A stretch of DNA of 64,000 nucleotides from Tipula vernalis. Taxonomy: Eukaryota; Arthropoda; Insecta; Diptera; Tipulidae. The stretch covers positions 39,226,590 through 39,290,589 of the forward strand of contig OY282560.1 of the NCBI GenBank assembly GCA_958295665.1, in the 5' to 3' direction. The position numbers and the translations under genes are program-made. Below, piece after piece: positions 20,041 through 30,644 of this stretch (its first letter is position 1; every line of letters begins with the position of its first letter). Below the pieces are notes generated by a model that made no database searches, was not told the origin of the DNA, and was given only the letters and a program-made list of their open reading frames with translations.

Positions 20041-22464
20041 ATGAGTGAAAGTAGAGCCAGTAAAATGGTTGCGCTTGCATTGCAGGCTAAGGCAAGTGGA
20101 AATAAAAGAGGCGAGGTAAATAATACTGCTCTTAAAGGTACGATAGGCGAATTATTTCAAACATCACAAGCAGAAGTTATTACACCTGTAATTAGTGAAT
20201 CTAGTACAATGGCTATACGAAATGAAGCAGATTCAAGTGTTGTAGATGGTGGTTCATGCGTTACCCATTTTCATAATGAAAATTCCTACAAGAAAACCGT
20301 TTCACTGGTAAGAATTTCTGTATTTTAGTATTAATATTGCCAAATTTATGTAAATTTTTTTAATGTCTTTTCCAGATATGCCGCTGTTAAATACAGACGA
20401 TGAAATGGATGTTTCATGTGACGACAGTCTTGCAGATCCCAATTTCGAGCTTAGTGATTCAACTTCAACTTCCGAAACAGATTCAGATAACGACACTGGG
20501 ACTATGGCTAAACGTGATTCTACAGCACTCTTCGAAAATAATCAGCTGTGTAACAGTAATAATATGGATGATCGTGATTTGATGCTGTCATCTGAAAATA
20601 ATCAATCGAATGATCAATTATTATCACCTGTAAGAACTGAACAGGTGCTAGTAACTAAAGAAACTCCAAAAACTCGTAAAATGAAACGAAATTTGGGAAA
20701 AGCATATACAACTCTTGCTGGGAAACAAATTAAGGCTAAAGAAGTTCAGTTGCTCCATCCATGTATAAGAAATTGCCGAAATAAAGTATCACCTGAAATA
20801 CAAGAGGCGATTTTTACCCAATACTGGAGCCTGGGTAATTTTAACCTTCGAGTGGCTTTTGTTGCAGGATTAATAGATATTCAAGATAAGAAAACTACAT
20901 CTAATATCAAAAGTTCCACTGCACCACGAAACCGACAATTTTCCTACTGTTATTTCTTAAACGTTAAAGGATTACGTACACAGGTTTGTCAAAAATGCTT
21001 CAAAGCGTCTTTAGGTGAAACAGATCGATTCCTTAAAACAGTAATTGCAAAGAAAATTGATTCTCCTGGAACCACCACTGCTCAGGATTTAAGGGGAACG
21101 GGTCCCTCTAAAAAGAAAATCTCTTCAGAAAAATTTGAAGAAGTGGTAGGCCACATTAAGAGCTTCCCGGCCTATGAAAGCCATTATAGTCGGAGACACA
21201 CCTCAAAAATGTACCTAAACTCGGATTTAAGCTTGTCAAAAATGTACAGGTTGTACTTGAAGGCCAATGCAAAGCCTGTTTTATTATCGAAGTATTCAGA
21301 GATCTTCAGAACACTTAGGTTGAAATTTAAGAAACCCCAGATTGATACTTGTACAAAATGCGATGTATTTAGTATAAAAATTAAGGCATCCACAGGTACA
21401 GAGTTGGAGATACTACTAAAAGAGCAGAAACATCACCATGAAATGGCAGAACGAGCATACAACAGTAAAAAAAATGATATTGCTTCGATCTCAGCAACTT
21501 TAAAGGTCTTTGCATTTGATCTTCAGCAATGCTTACCTACACCTTATTTACGGTCATCAATATGCTATTATAAACGACAGCTTTATACATTTAATTTAAC
21601 AATCCATGATTGCGGTTCAGGTAAACTTGAATTCTTAAGGTGTATATAACTATTTTAATAGATATTAATTAACATATTATCTTCAGGTACTCCTTATTGT
21701 TACATGTGGCATGAGGCTATTGCAAATCGAGGTAATGAAATTGCTTCCTGTCTCTACGAACATCTAAAGGCATTACCTGCAACTGTTAGGAACCTAACTT
21801 TTTACAGTGACTCATGTACGGGGCAAAATAAGAACTCATATGTAGCGCTGATGTTTGCTATATTTTGTGCATCGGTAACAAACGAAATAAATACGATTGA
21901 CCATAAATTTTTGGAACCGGGCCATACGCACATGGAGTGCGATAGTGATCACTCTTTAATTGAGCGAAAAAAAAACGAACAAGCGTACCGATTCATCACC
22001 CGCGGGACTGGTACCAGTTTGTTAGAAGTGCTGGCGAGAGAAAAACTTTTCAGGTACATGAAATGCAACAGAGTTCATTCAAAAACTACGGTCTCACATC
22101 AAAAACGAAATGTACTTTTCGGAAAGTTAACGAGGATGGCGAACGAGTAATCTGGCAGGATATAAAATGGTTGCGTTATACGAAAACGTTTGGTAAAATT
22201 TATTATAAAAATTGTCACGAAGTTGACGAACCATTTAAAGTTATGAATATTCGCAAAAGAGGTTTTAACCAACTGACATATACAGATATTCCACGCTGCT
22301 ATGAAGGGCCAATAAAAATAAACGAGGCGAAGAAAAAAGACTTATTGAGTATGCTACATTTGATTGATACAAATTTTCATGCTTTTTATATGGAACTATG
22401 TGGTGAAGACATGCCCGACTTCCATCCTGATTTAACAGAGGATGACAATGAAGAGTCTACCTAA
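20041..22464 (+). CDS. Transposase-like protein, multi-exon, frame disturbed
   Basis: Exon 1 (20041-20307) starts M-S-E-S-R-A-S-K-M-V and ends at donor GTAAGA. Acceptor TTTTCCAG ends at 20375. Exon 2 is serine- and aspartate-rich at first (20376-20520), then basic with K-T-R-K-M-K-R-N and several Cys pairs (C-I-R-N-C, C-Q-K-C, C-T-K-C). It ends in F-A-F-D-L-Q-Q-C-L-P-T-P-Y-L and N-L-T-I-H-D-C-G-S. Donor GTAAAC at 21621 and acceptor CTTCAG at 21686 rejoin in frame. Exon 3 has F-Y-S-D-S-C-T-G-Q-N-K-N and E-P-G-H-T-H-M-E-C-D-S-D-H. The aspartates and the histidine/glutamate in these blocks are candidate catalytic residues of an RNase H-like fold. This D-S-C-x-G-Q-N-K-N family is multicopy in arthropods (possibly the DUF7869-type group). 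Exons 1 and 2 do not join in phase, and a one-base shift near 22063-22150 separates the last 100 codons, so this copy is probably inactive. Confidence 0.65.
20308..20375 (+). other. Intron 1 of the transposase-like gene
   Basis: 68 bases, GTAAGA...TTTTCCAG. Both sites are good, but exon 1 ends in phase 0 while the exon 2 frame needs one leading base, so a one-base indel or another start must be assumed. Confidence 0.5.
21621..21686 (+). other. Intron 2 of the transposase-like gene
   Basis: 66 bases, CAG|GTAAAC...CTTCAG|GTACTC. Removal joins G of the donor side with GT of the acceptor side as one glycine codon and restores a continuous frame H-D-C-G-S-G-T-P-Y-C-Y. The size is typical of dipteran introns. 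Confidence 0.8.
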
Positions 22465-22469
22465 GATGT

Positions 22470-22978
22470 ATACTGTATGAATGTACCTTTTTATAATTTT
22501 GATAACTTTTTATTATATTTTATCTGAATTATTTTCTAAGATCGTATCATTTGATTTTTAATTAACTTGGACATTACAGCTGAATTTTTTGTACGATTTA
22601 TTTTGTTTTTTAATAATAAAATTGAACTCTGGAATTCTTATATGTTTTTGTCTTAACCATTGCGAAAAATTGGTTTGTAATTTGTCAAATTGACTTAAAT
22701 AAGCTTAAATTTATTAAACATAAATTTAAAATGCTGAATAATGGCTTAAGTTACTTAAGCCACTCTTAAATTTTATTCAACATTTATACTAGTGGCTTAG
22801 AAGTTTCTTAGGCCTATATTTTCTAAGAATGAACCTTTTTTACGATCATAATTAATCCAATCCATCTATATTACTATTATGCAAGTTATTCAATTAAAAA
22901 CAAATTCAACTTTATTCCCAATTTTCTTATTTTGAGTTTAAAATGTTTAAAATGTTGTATTGAAAACTCGCTGTTTTG
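22470..22978 (+). other. 3' untranslated and subterminal region of the 3.7-kb transposon
   Basis: Contains AATAAAATTGAAC (possible polyadenylation signal, near 22615) and a cluster of GGCTTA/TAAGCC words: TGGCTTAAGTTACTTAAGCC near 22743, and AGTGGCTTAG and TTAGGCC near 22792-22812. These may be transposase-binding sites. Confidence 0.5.
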
Positions 22979-23008
22979 CACATAAGCCAGTATGATTTGT
23001 TGCCACAG
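22979..23008 (-). repeat. Right terminal inverted repeat of the 3.7-kb transposon
   Basis: Reverse complement CTGTGGCAACAAATCATACT followed by GGCTTATGTG; followed by AATT. Confidence 0.9.
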
Positions 23009-23012
23009 AATT

Positions 23013-23620
23013 TCAGAAGATATGAAATCAACAAAATTATTTTCATGATCAAGGTTATTGCGTTTTCTATTTGGTCATATGATTGATTTGCAGTATAATC
23101 AGCAATCATCAGCAAAATATTTTATTCACATTTCAATGTGTAGCGTATTCTCCTCTAATTCTATACAAGCGAATTTCCATAACGAAAAATACGAATTAGG
23201 AGAAATACTGGCATATACTTGTACATGCAACAAATACTCTCGATGTACTTATTACATTGCCTGTCAAGTTATGCAATACCATTAGCATTTTATTTATGTG
23301 TTTCAGAATAATATACTCTGGTACATAAGGGGTTGTGATATACACGGACAGACAAAATATATTTTATTTGAACGAAATAAAAACGAGGGGATCAGTTCTA
23401 TCGATGAAGTGACATTACCAACGTAGGTAAAAATTATAAAAAGAAATAAATTCTAAAAAATACCAAAAAAAGTGTTGGAAATTATTTATCTTTTTTTTTG
23501 GAAAATTTATATTAAAGTGAATAATACATAATTTGAAATAATAAATTAATAAATTGGTTAAAGTGAATTTTATAAATAAAAAACTTTAAAAACCAAAATC
23601 CAAAAAGATTTTTAATCTAA
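23013..23620. other. Non-coding, probably remainder of the gypsy 1 LTR and its flank
   Basis: Starts directly after the DNA transposon, so its first part should be the rest of the interrupted LTR. No LTR end could be identified. The 75-codon frame at 23058-23285 shows no domain. Confidence 0.35.
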
Positions 23621-23624
23621 TTAT

Positions 23625-23900
23625 TACAACTATTTACAAAATTTTTTATTTCAATCCATGTATCCTATTTACTTTCGGCCGATAACTACAAATGTTTTTT
23701 TTATTTTCGGCTGGAATGTAAATAACATAATCTGCATTATCGACTTTTTACTTTCGGCCGGAAACTTTGGGCTGACTTTATCAGGGTCCGATTGATAACG
23801 ACTCCATTTTTGATTTTCGGCTAGGATAACTCAATCTGCATTACCGATTTGTTTTTACTTTCGGCTGGGATCACACAATATACCATTTTTTAATTTCGGC
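23625..23900 (-). repeat. GCCGAAAGT leader, inverted third copy
   Basis: Reverse complement of this segment carries the GCCGAAAGT and GTCGATAATGCAGATTATGT blocks in the same order as 15121-15300 and 5829-6021. It is the right arm of the ~8.4-kb-spaced inverted repeat. It then continues, from 23785, into further diverged GCCGAAA repeats resembling 5845-5990. Confidence 0.85.
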
Positions 23901-23969
23901 TGGAACTACACAAAATGTAACCATACATGATAACGCATTACACAAGATAATTTAATCGTAGGTTTCTTA

Positions 23970-24575
23970 GCGGTATTCTAAACTTTAAAAATCGTAAAGC
24001 TCTGTGAACTCTACAAATATTATTAATAAACCAAACGTTAACCAGATACTGAACAAATATAAGATTCACCTCGAAAATCACAAAGATTATAAATTCCTTT
24101 AAATTTGAAAACAACAACATTCTCGTATAGAATTTTCAGAACAACAACGTTTTATACTGGATTATTTAAAAATTTGACGTAAAATGTAAATTTAAAGCAA
24201 ATGCTAGAATCTTAAACAGCACATGTGTAATTCTTACTTAAGACTTTAGGATTTTGACAATAACAATGTTTCATACTAAATTATTTAAAAATTTGATGTA
24301 GGATGTATTTTTAAAACTAATGGTAGAATTTTAAACGGACCTAGTGAAAGTGTTACTAAAGATGATTCAATCTATGTTTATTTTCGGATTGTTTATAAAT
24401 TTTAAAATTTCATAAAGCTCCGTATACTAAGTAATTATATTATAAATAGATTAAACGTTGAACAAATATAGGCATAAGAATTGAGTTCGACCTCCAAAAT
24501 CCCAAAGATTTCAAATTCTAATTACTTCGACAACGACAAGGCTCTTATATAGAATTTAGACAACATCAACGTTTC
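23970..24575 (+). repeat. Two diverged direct copies of a ~400-base dispersed repeat
   Basis: The block with AAAGCTC, AAACGTT and GAACAAATATA at about 23990-24070 recurs at about 24405-24475. The block ATACTGGATTATTTAAAAATTTGACG (here split into ATACTGGATTATTT and AAAAATTTGACG) at about 24153 recurs in mutated form at 24270. A third copy of the first block is at 15000-15120. Confidence 0.6.
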
Positions 24576-24579
24576 ATCT

Positions 24580-26880
24580 ACTGTATTTATTCATGGCGAA
24601 CGAGCCCCAATTTGGTTTCCGGCTTCCCCATTTTCCAGAGCTTAATAAAGTTGAGAAACGGAGAAATGGAGACTACATAGGAATAGGTCCCCATAAATGG
24701 ATTTTTATTTAATGGTGTTAATTGCAACACTAAAATATTAATTTTTGTAACAAGGAACTATGTATATAATATTCCCATTACAAGTTCTACGCTAAATTGC
24801 CAACTGATATTATCGTCATTGAAAATCAATTAATTTTCCCAGTAATTAAATCTAGAAAACAATAACTTTTCAAGACATTTTTCATTTAATTAAAAGTTAG
24901 TTTATATCACATCATTGTTGAGAGTACATGACTACCTCATATAACGTAGTAAGATTTGATACATAATCTAATGAAAGTAGTTTATGAGGTCACACTACAT
25001 AAGATATATCAAAAAGTGTTTTAATTTTATAATACCCCCTTATCTAGAGCGATTATAGAGTATTTCCACACATGGTATATCCAACTTGCCCTAAGTCCCT
25101 CACCAATATTGTATATAAAATTTGTAGTTATACTGTGTACTGCATGTACTTGTACTTATAGCGGTTTGTGGCTATCATAAATTCCAATTTAGATTTTTAT
25201 TTTCTATTACCCTCTACATATTAGCAAAAAATTGTTAAAAATGAAATATTAAGGATAATACGGTTGGTTGAGGAAACTCTCCTGACAATATTTCCAAAGT
25301 CATAATTTTATATCAATCCTGCTGTGCTATTTTATTACACTTTTCTATTACATATATATGCATAATATGTGAAGTATATATACATATCATATGCTCCTCT
25401 AGACTATAAACATATATTTATGTACAGGTGGAATTACATAAATATGATGAAGAACATGGATAAATACTTAACCCACAAAAGAATTTTTATTTTTTTTTGT
25501 TCGAACCTATCTCAATATACGACAAATCGATATGGACCCATAAAAATTGTTCTCGATACATCATGTAAATACATAGACAAAAATATTGAGTAAAGAATCG
25601 TGTTGCTACGGCCAAATTATATTTTTATATCTCAATATTAAAACAATTTGTTGTGCAACTTTTCTTATTTGTAAATTAGAGCTTTCAAATTAGTGGATAT
25701 TGAATACCAATTTAACTTTTTTATTCCATTCTAACTATTCACATTGCAAACACGAAAAAGATGTGTACCATTATTGGAATATGTAGTGTGGGATATACAT
25801 AGCTTCTGAACTGAATAATAGTGACGAAAGCTATATGCTCATTGTAGCCTTACGAGCCTTGAAGATAAATTGTGAATGGTCTTGCACGATCAATGGCCAT
25901 TAAGCATGAAATGGCTTTTAGAGATTCACCCAAAATTCTGACGGATCTCATCTCCATCAATTGATTTTCGATCTTTCTTTATGTACCACCTACATCTGAA
26001 GTATGGCTCCGTTAAATTTGGAAATCAAGTTGATCATTTAACTGAAAATATTATCATTCGCCCAAATGTTTAAAAACCAATACTAAAATGTCAAATTTCT
26101 GACCATAAATTTCAGCCTTGATAATTTTTCCCCATACCTCATCCTTCAATCTACGAGTATATCAACTTTTAGTCTTTTAATATTTTCTTCGATTCTGGCA
26201 TTTAGTTCAAAAGATTTCGAACGATCTAAGTGGCCAAATTATAATTGTATTTGTTGAATAATTTAAAAATCAAACAGTAATCCTCAAGTGATTTTATGGG
26301 TTCCAGATAGTTCGCATTATTTCGATTTGATTGAATATTGATTGAGCTCGGGAATAGTATTTCCACGAGTTAAGAATCCAAAAAACAAATGTGAACCCAG
26401 TTCAAGTTCAACCGGGTAATGAACAGCCCAGAAATAATTTTGATGCCCAGAAATTCCACCCAGAATCCATGTTTACCCTCGGTACTACAATACTATTCAT
26501 TAGTTCCCACTGGAATACTCCTTTGCTTGTGTATCAGCTTAGAAACAAATTTTTATATCGCTTAGTAATATTTGTCAACTTATGTTAATTTAACAATCCT
26601 TCTCAAAAGGAGAAGGTTCTTCTTATAGGAGGAATTCCAAAGTATCTCGTGGCAAATCAAAACGGCGAAAGTTCAATTGTTAATTTTGGTCAACTAATAC
26701 CTCCCAACAAAAAATATTCGGTTCCAGACATCCTTTCACTTCTTAATCTGATTAATGGCTGGAATTCCACCCGAATCTTGAAGTCCTTTCCACAATTGAT
26801 TTTATTGAACCTTTATTCCAAAGGATCAGTTAGGCTACTTCCGCCAAATGTACGTGTGGCTATAACTGAAACATCTAAAG
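24580..26880. other. Non-coding, no recognisable feature
   Basis: 2.3 kb of AT-rich sequence. The 65-, 74- and 81-codon frames here show no domain, repeats or splice context, so they are not called. Confidence 0.4.
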
Positions 26881-28450
26881 TCAACTCAACTTAATGAATT
26901 GAATTGATCGCTCAACCCCAACTCAATATCCCACTCGATACAATTTAATCCTCAACTAAATCCCATACTCCACGCCCAACACAAATCTCAAATCAATACG
27001 GTTCGAAAAGCTACATGCAAACAAAAACTCAACCTGAGAACAACAACTCAAATCTCAATTTACCCCCTCAATAAATCCTTAGCCGAACGACTGAATCAAT
27101 CTAAATTAAATTCCCGAAAACCTATGCCCAACTTAATCCCAAAATCAATATGATTCGATAAAATACATGCGAACGTTTAGTTAAGTTTATACTAAACCTT
27201 ACTTTCAACTTAACTTAAATCACCAACTCAACCCCCAACTCAACTTAACCCAACCCAAACTTAACTCACAACTCAAATCCTAACACAACTCAAAAACTAC
27301 GTGTAACTCCAGCTGAAACGGTGACTTAATCTCAATTTGAGAGTTGAATTGGAGGTTGAGTAGGCGGTTGATTTAGGATTCATTTGAGTTCATGTATGCA
27401 TGCAGTTTTCCTAACGTGTTGATTTAATTCAGCGCCATTCAGCTTAAATTATACATATTAACCAGAAAAATACCTTCAAGCACAGCAGTTGAATAGGCAT
27501 CAAATTTATTATTTTAATACAGTTTTGCTTTAAACAAAGGACGTAAAACATTAAACATGTGTTTTGCTGGAACCAATACTGCGAAGCTTCTAAGAATAAA
27601 TTGAACAGAAGAAAAATAACTGGCAAATAAAAAAGTTATCGCATCACCTTAACAGAATTCCACGTAATGCTTCCAAAGGCCAAACACAATTCATAGAAAA
27701 TATTTTGTAATAGTATTTAGGTACTTCGCTGATAATTATGCAGATACCGTTAACTTAAAACTTGCTCATGAAAAACTAATCTTTGACACAGCTTGAACAG
27801 TTTTTAATTGGTTTTCGGTTGAGTGAATTAATGGAGGCTTTTAATTTTATACCATATTGTGTAAAATAGAGTTCAGCACTAGAAATTCAAACGGCGAAGG
27901 TTCAGTGTTAAATTGCCGCTAAAAGATGCAGAAGATACAGTTAGAGCCTCCAATAAGGAATAACCAGAACAACTGGATGCTTATATAACCTCACTTCAAT
28001 CCTAACTTAATCATTCACTCAACCCCCAACTCAACTCTCTAATTTACCCCACACTCAACGCTTAACTCAAACCTTAACACACACAATCCCAAATAAATTC
28101 CAACCTGAATCATAGACCTATCCACAAAAAATAAATGATCAACTGGAACGCTCAACAAAACCCCAACTAACTTGATCCTGAATTCAACTCCTAACTCAAC
28201 TCCAAACTCAACGCCCAGCTCAACTCCCAAATCAACATGGCCTGAAAAACTATATGGACACATGCTCATCTCAAATTAGCTCGAGCTAACTTTAGTTCAA
28301 GCCTCAATCTAAACCCCAAATAGATCCCAAAAATGAACTGCTCACTCAACAATAACCCCACACCAACTCAATTCCAACTCAACCTCAACCCAACTTGCAA
28401 ATCGACTACAACTAAACCCGAAACACAAACCCTAATTCAATGCCCAACTC
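26881..28450 (+). repeat. Degenerate AACTCAACCC-type satellite
   Basis: The plus strand is filled with variants of CAACTCAACTCCCAACTCAA, roughly 10-20 bases apart, interrupted by unrelated segments near 27.4-28.0 kb. Its reverse complement (GAGTTGAGGTTGAGTTGGGG) dominates 31.39-31.88 kb and short stretches near 27.34-27.40 and 30.55-30.64 kb. The low-complexity frames here are not genes. Confidence 0.75.
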
Positions 28451-28659
28451 AATTATGAAATCTGCATAGATAAATAATTGGTCAACGTCGATTGAAAACC
28501 ACGAAGCTAAATCAGGTGTTAGTAACCACGTGGTAGTTGATCAATTTTACTTTCTTTTACTCTAGTAAAATAAAGTATAATCATTAAAATTTTGGACCTT
28601 GAGATTTTTAGAGATTTATCCGTTTTGAGGTCCCCTGAGTCCGAAAAAGTGGGTTTCGA

Positions 28660-29075
28660 AATTATGTCTGTCTGTCAGTTTGTCAGTTTGTCAGTCTGTC
28701 AATCTGTTAATCTGGCAATCTGGCAATCTGTCAATCTGTCAATCTGTCAATCTGTCAGTCTGTCAGTCTGTCAGCCTGTCAGTCTCTCAGCCTGTCAGTC
28801 TGTCAGTCTGTCAGTCTGTCAGTCTGTCACTCTGTCAGTCTGTCAGTCTATCAGTCTGTCAGTCTGTCAGTCTGTCAGTCTGTCAGTCTGTCAGTCTGTC
28901 AGTCTGTCAGTCTGTCAGTCTGTCAGTCTGTCAGTCTGTCAGTATGTCAGTCTGTCAGTCTGTCAGTCTGTCAGTCTGTCAGTCTGTCAGTCTGTCAGTC
29001 TGTCAGTCTGTCAGTCTGTCAGTCTGTCAGTCTGTCAGTCTGTCAGTCTGTCAGACTGAGTTTGTCAGTCTGTGT
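28660..29075 (+). repeat. (GTCTGTCA)n minisatellite
   Basis: About 400 bases of the octamer CTGTCAGT, nearly perfect in the middle (28.79-29.05 kb) and decaying at the left edge. All frames are open because the octamer lacks stop codons, giving spurious S-V-C-Q-S-V-S-L polypeptides of 140-155 residues. Flanks (AAAGTGGGTTTCGAAATTAT on the left, CGAACTGAAACTTCAGATTT and CCGGAAGTGGCCATTC on the right) look like parts of a dispersed element that carries such a repeat internally; that is an inference. Confidence 0.95.
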
Positions 29076-29079
29076 CTCC

Positions 29080-29680
29080 TGTCTACAGCCCAGCTGGTTT
29101 AACCAATCGAACTGAAACTTCAGATTTAAGTTTTTTGATAAATTGGGAGGTCCAAGTGAATTTTACTCCAAATCGGCTAACCGGAAGTGGCCATTCCCTT
29201 GGTCCAGAAAATGTATTTGGCAAATATCTTATAAAGTATAAGGTTTACAAAAAACTATTTAATACAAAATGTTTCGAAAAATTAAAAAAAAAAAATATAA
29301 AAAAATAAAATATTGGCCACATATCCATTTTTTTACGGTGGGTATCCAATCCTCTTGACAAGTAGGTTTGAAAATCTCTTCAATTCCCCGCTTTGACCAT
29401 AGAAATAGAGTAGCGCACAAAAAATTCAAATCAAACAAGCCGTTCTTGAGATACTGTGAGAACAGACATTACAAAGTGACAATCTTTCCAAAATGATTCA
29501 TTGTTTCTTTTGGACCTTATGAATCGTAACTGATTCGACATTTGTTCGATATCGGAGGCGACTACTTCAAGAAGTAGACGTGATATTAATATTAATATAC
29601 GGACTCTGTGTGGTCTCGTGATACGCATGATGAAGACGCCAGTTTCATATAAAGTAATTAGGTTTGTAAAATTTTGTCTA
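29080..29680. other. Non-coding flank of the minisatellite
   Basis: Contains an A-rich stretch at about 29280-29310 that could be the tail of a small retroelement; otherwise nothing recognised. Confidence 0.35.
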
Positions 29681-29683
29681 ACA

Positions 29684-30014
29684 ACGAAGGTACGCCAGTT
29701 GCACCTTATTGATTGTTTCGAAGTTTTGCAATGTTAAAAACACCAAAAATATGAGTCACGTTTTCACTCCCTACAAAATAGACGATGCAACCCTTAAGGT
29801 CCAATTTATAATCGATTATTTCAACATTTTATAACAAACATTTTCCATTTTGTTTTATCTAATAATTTTGAATGGTATACAGGATATTTATAAAAATGTG
29901 TTTAGGGGTTGAACATGGAGTAATTTCTACTCCTTATATTTTACCCTTTATTTTTTTGTGTTCTTTAACATTGCAAAACTTCAAAACAATCAATGAGGTA
30001 CACCTGGGCCTTCA
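29684..30014. mobile_element. MITE-like element with ~60-base inverted ends
   Basis: The left end GAAGGTACGCCAGTTGCACC and following TTATTGATTGTTTCGAAGTT, TTGCAATGTTAAAAACACCA is answered by the reverse complement of 29945-30013, reading GAAGGCCCAGGTGTACCTCA, TTGATTGTTTTGAAGTTTTG, CAATGTTAAAGAACACAAAA. About 330 bases long without coding capacity. No convincing target duplication identified. Confidence 0.7.
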
Positions 30015-30019
30015 ATGTA

Positions 30020-30540
30020 AGTAATTGTTATAGTAAACCGTAAATCTTACACATACTGGAGGACCTCTCAGCACGCCAAAAAGTAGCTAGCCAAATACAT
30101 AAGCCAAGGGATCTTTCTAAATTTCATGGAGCCCTATCCTTGCTCTAAGAAATCAAATAGAAACGTATTGATAGCGGTCGAAAAAAAGTTGTACATTCTC
30201 TAAATATGCTGTTTTCTTACAGTTTATCTCGATCTTAAAGGACCATAGATATTGCAATCGTGTCAAATATGACAAAAACTTTGAAAAAAAATGTCCGTTC
30301 ATCATGCTGGATGTCTGAATGTCTGGATGTCTGAAATACCAATGGTATTTCAAAAATGGCTTATCCTGTATAAATTTTTTTTAGCCGCCAAACAATTTCT
30401 TTGACTATGGCGGTAATCTAAAAGCTTTTAGAAGCTGAACTTTGTAGAAATCGGGTACCTACCATACGAAATGACTTAAAATCATGTGGTGATTTTACCA
30501 CGTTGACTAATTAGTAGCTCACCTTAGAATTTATTTGTGT
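30020..30540. other. Non-coding
   Basis: A short direct repeat (GGATGTCTGAATGTCTGGATGTCTGAA) lies near 30307-30333; no other feature seen. Confidence 0.4.
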
Positions 30541-30644
30541 TGTAATAGAACAGTTAGAGTTGAGAAGTATAGTTAACTTAGACCAAGTGGATTTGGGAGT
30601 AGAGTTGGGCATACGTTTTTGGTTGATTTAAGGACTGGATTCGT

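Larger units (their letters stand above)
19317..23008 (+). mobile_element. 3.7-kb DNA transposon with 30-base TIRs and a spliced transposase-like gene
   Basis: Left end CTGTGGCAACAAATCATAGT...GTG (19317-19346) and the reverse complement of 22979-23008 are identical over 30 bases except one position. AATT flanks both sides. The element carries one multi-exon gene (20041-22464) and is inserted in the 3' LTR of gypsy element 1, so it is younger than that LTR. Both subterminal regions are rich in GGCTTA and TAAGCC words. A four-base duplication is reported for the Sola superfamily among others. I cannot assign the superfamily with certainty from sequence alone, and it is not obviously pogo, hAT, piggyBac or P. 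Confidence 0.85.

Noticed and set aside
20041..22464. The D-S-C-T-G-Q-N-K-N gene as a host gene
   Set aside because: It lies inside matching 30-base inverted repeats with AATT on both sides and interrupts a retrotransposon LTR, so it is part of a mobile element.
26391..26894. Two consecutive frames of 65 and 81 codons
   Set aside because: No recognisable domain, no matching splice signals that would join them, and adjacent to degenerate satellite.
28592..29102. Open frames of 140-155 codons encoding S-V-C-Q-S-V-S-L repeats
   Set aside because: They are translations of the (GTCTGTCA)n minisatellite, open only because the octamer contains no stop; there is no start context or conserved flank.
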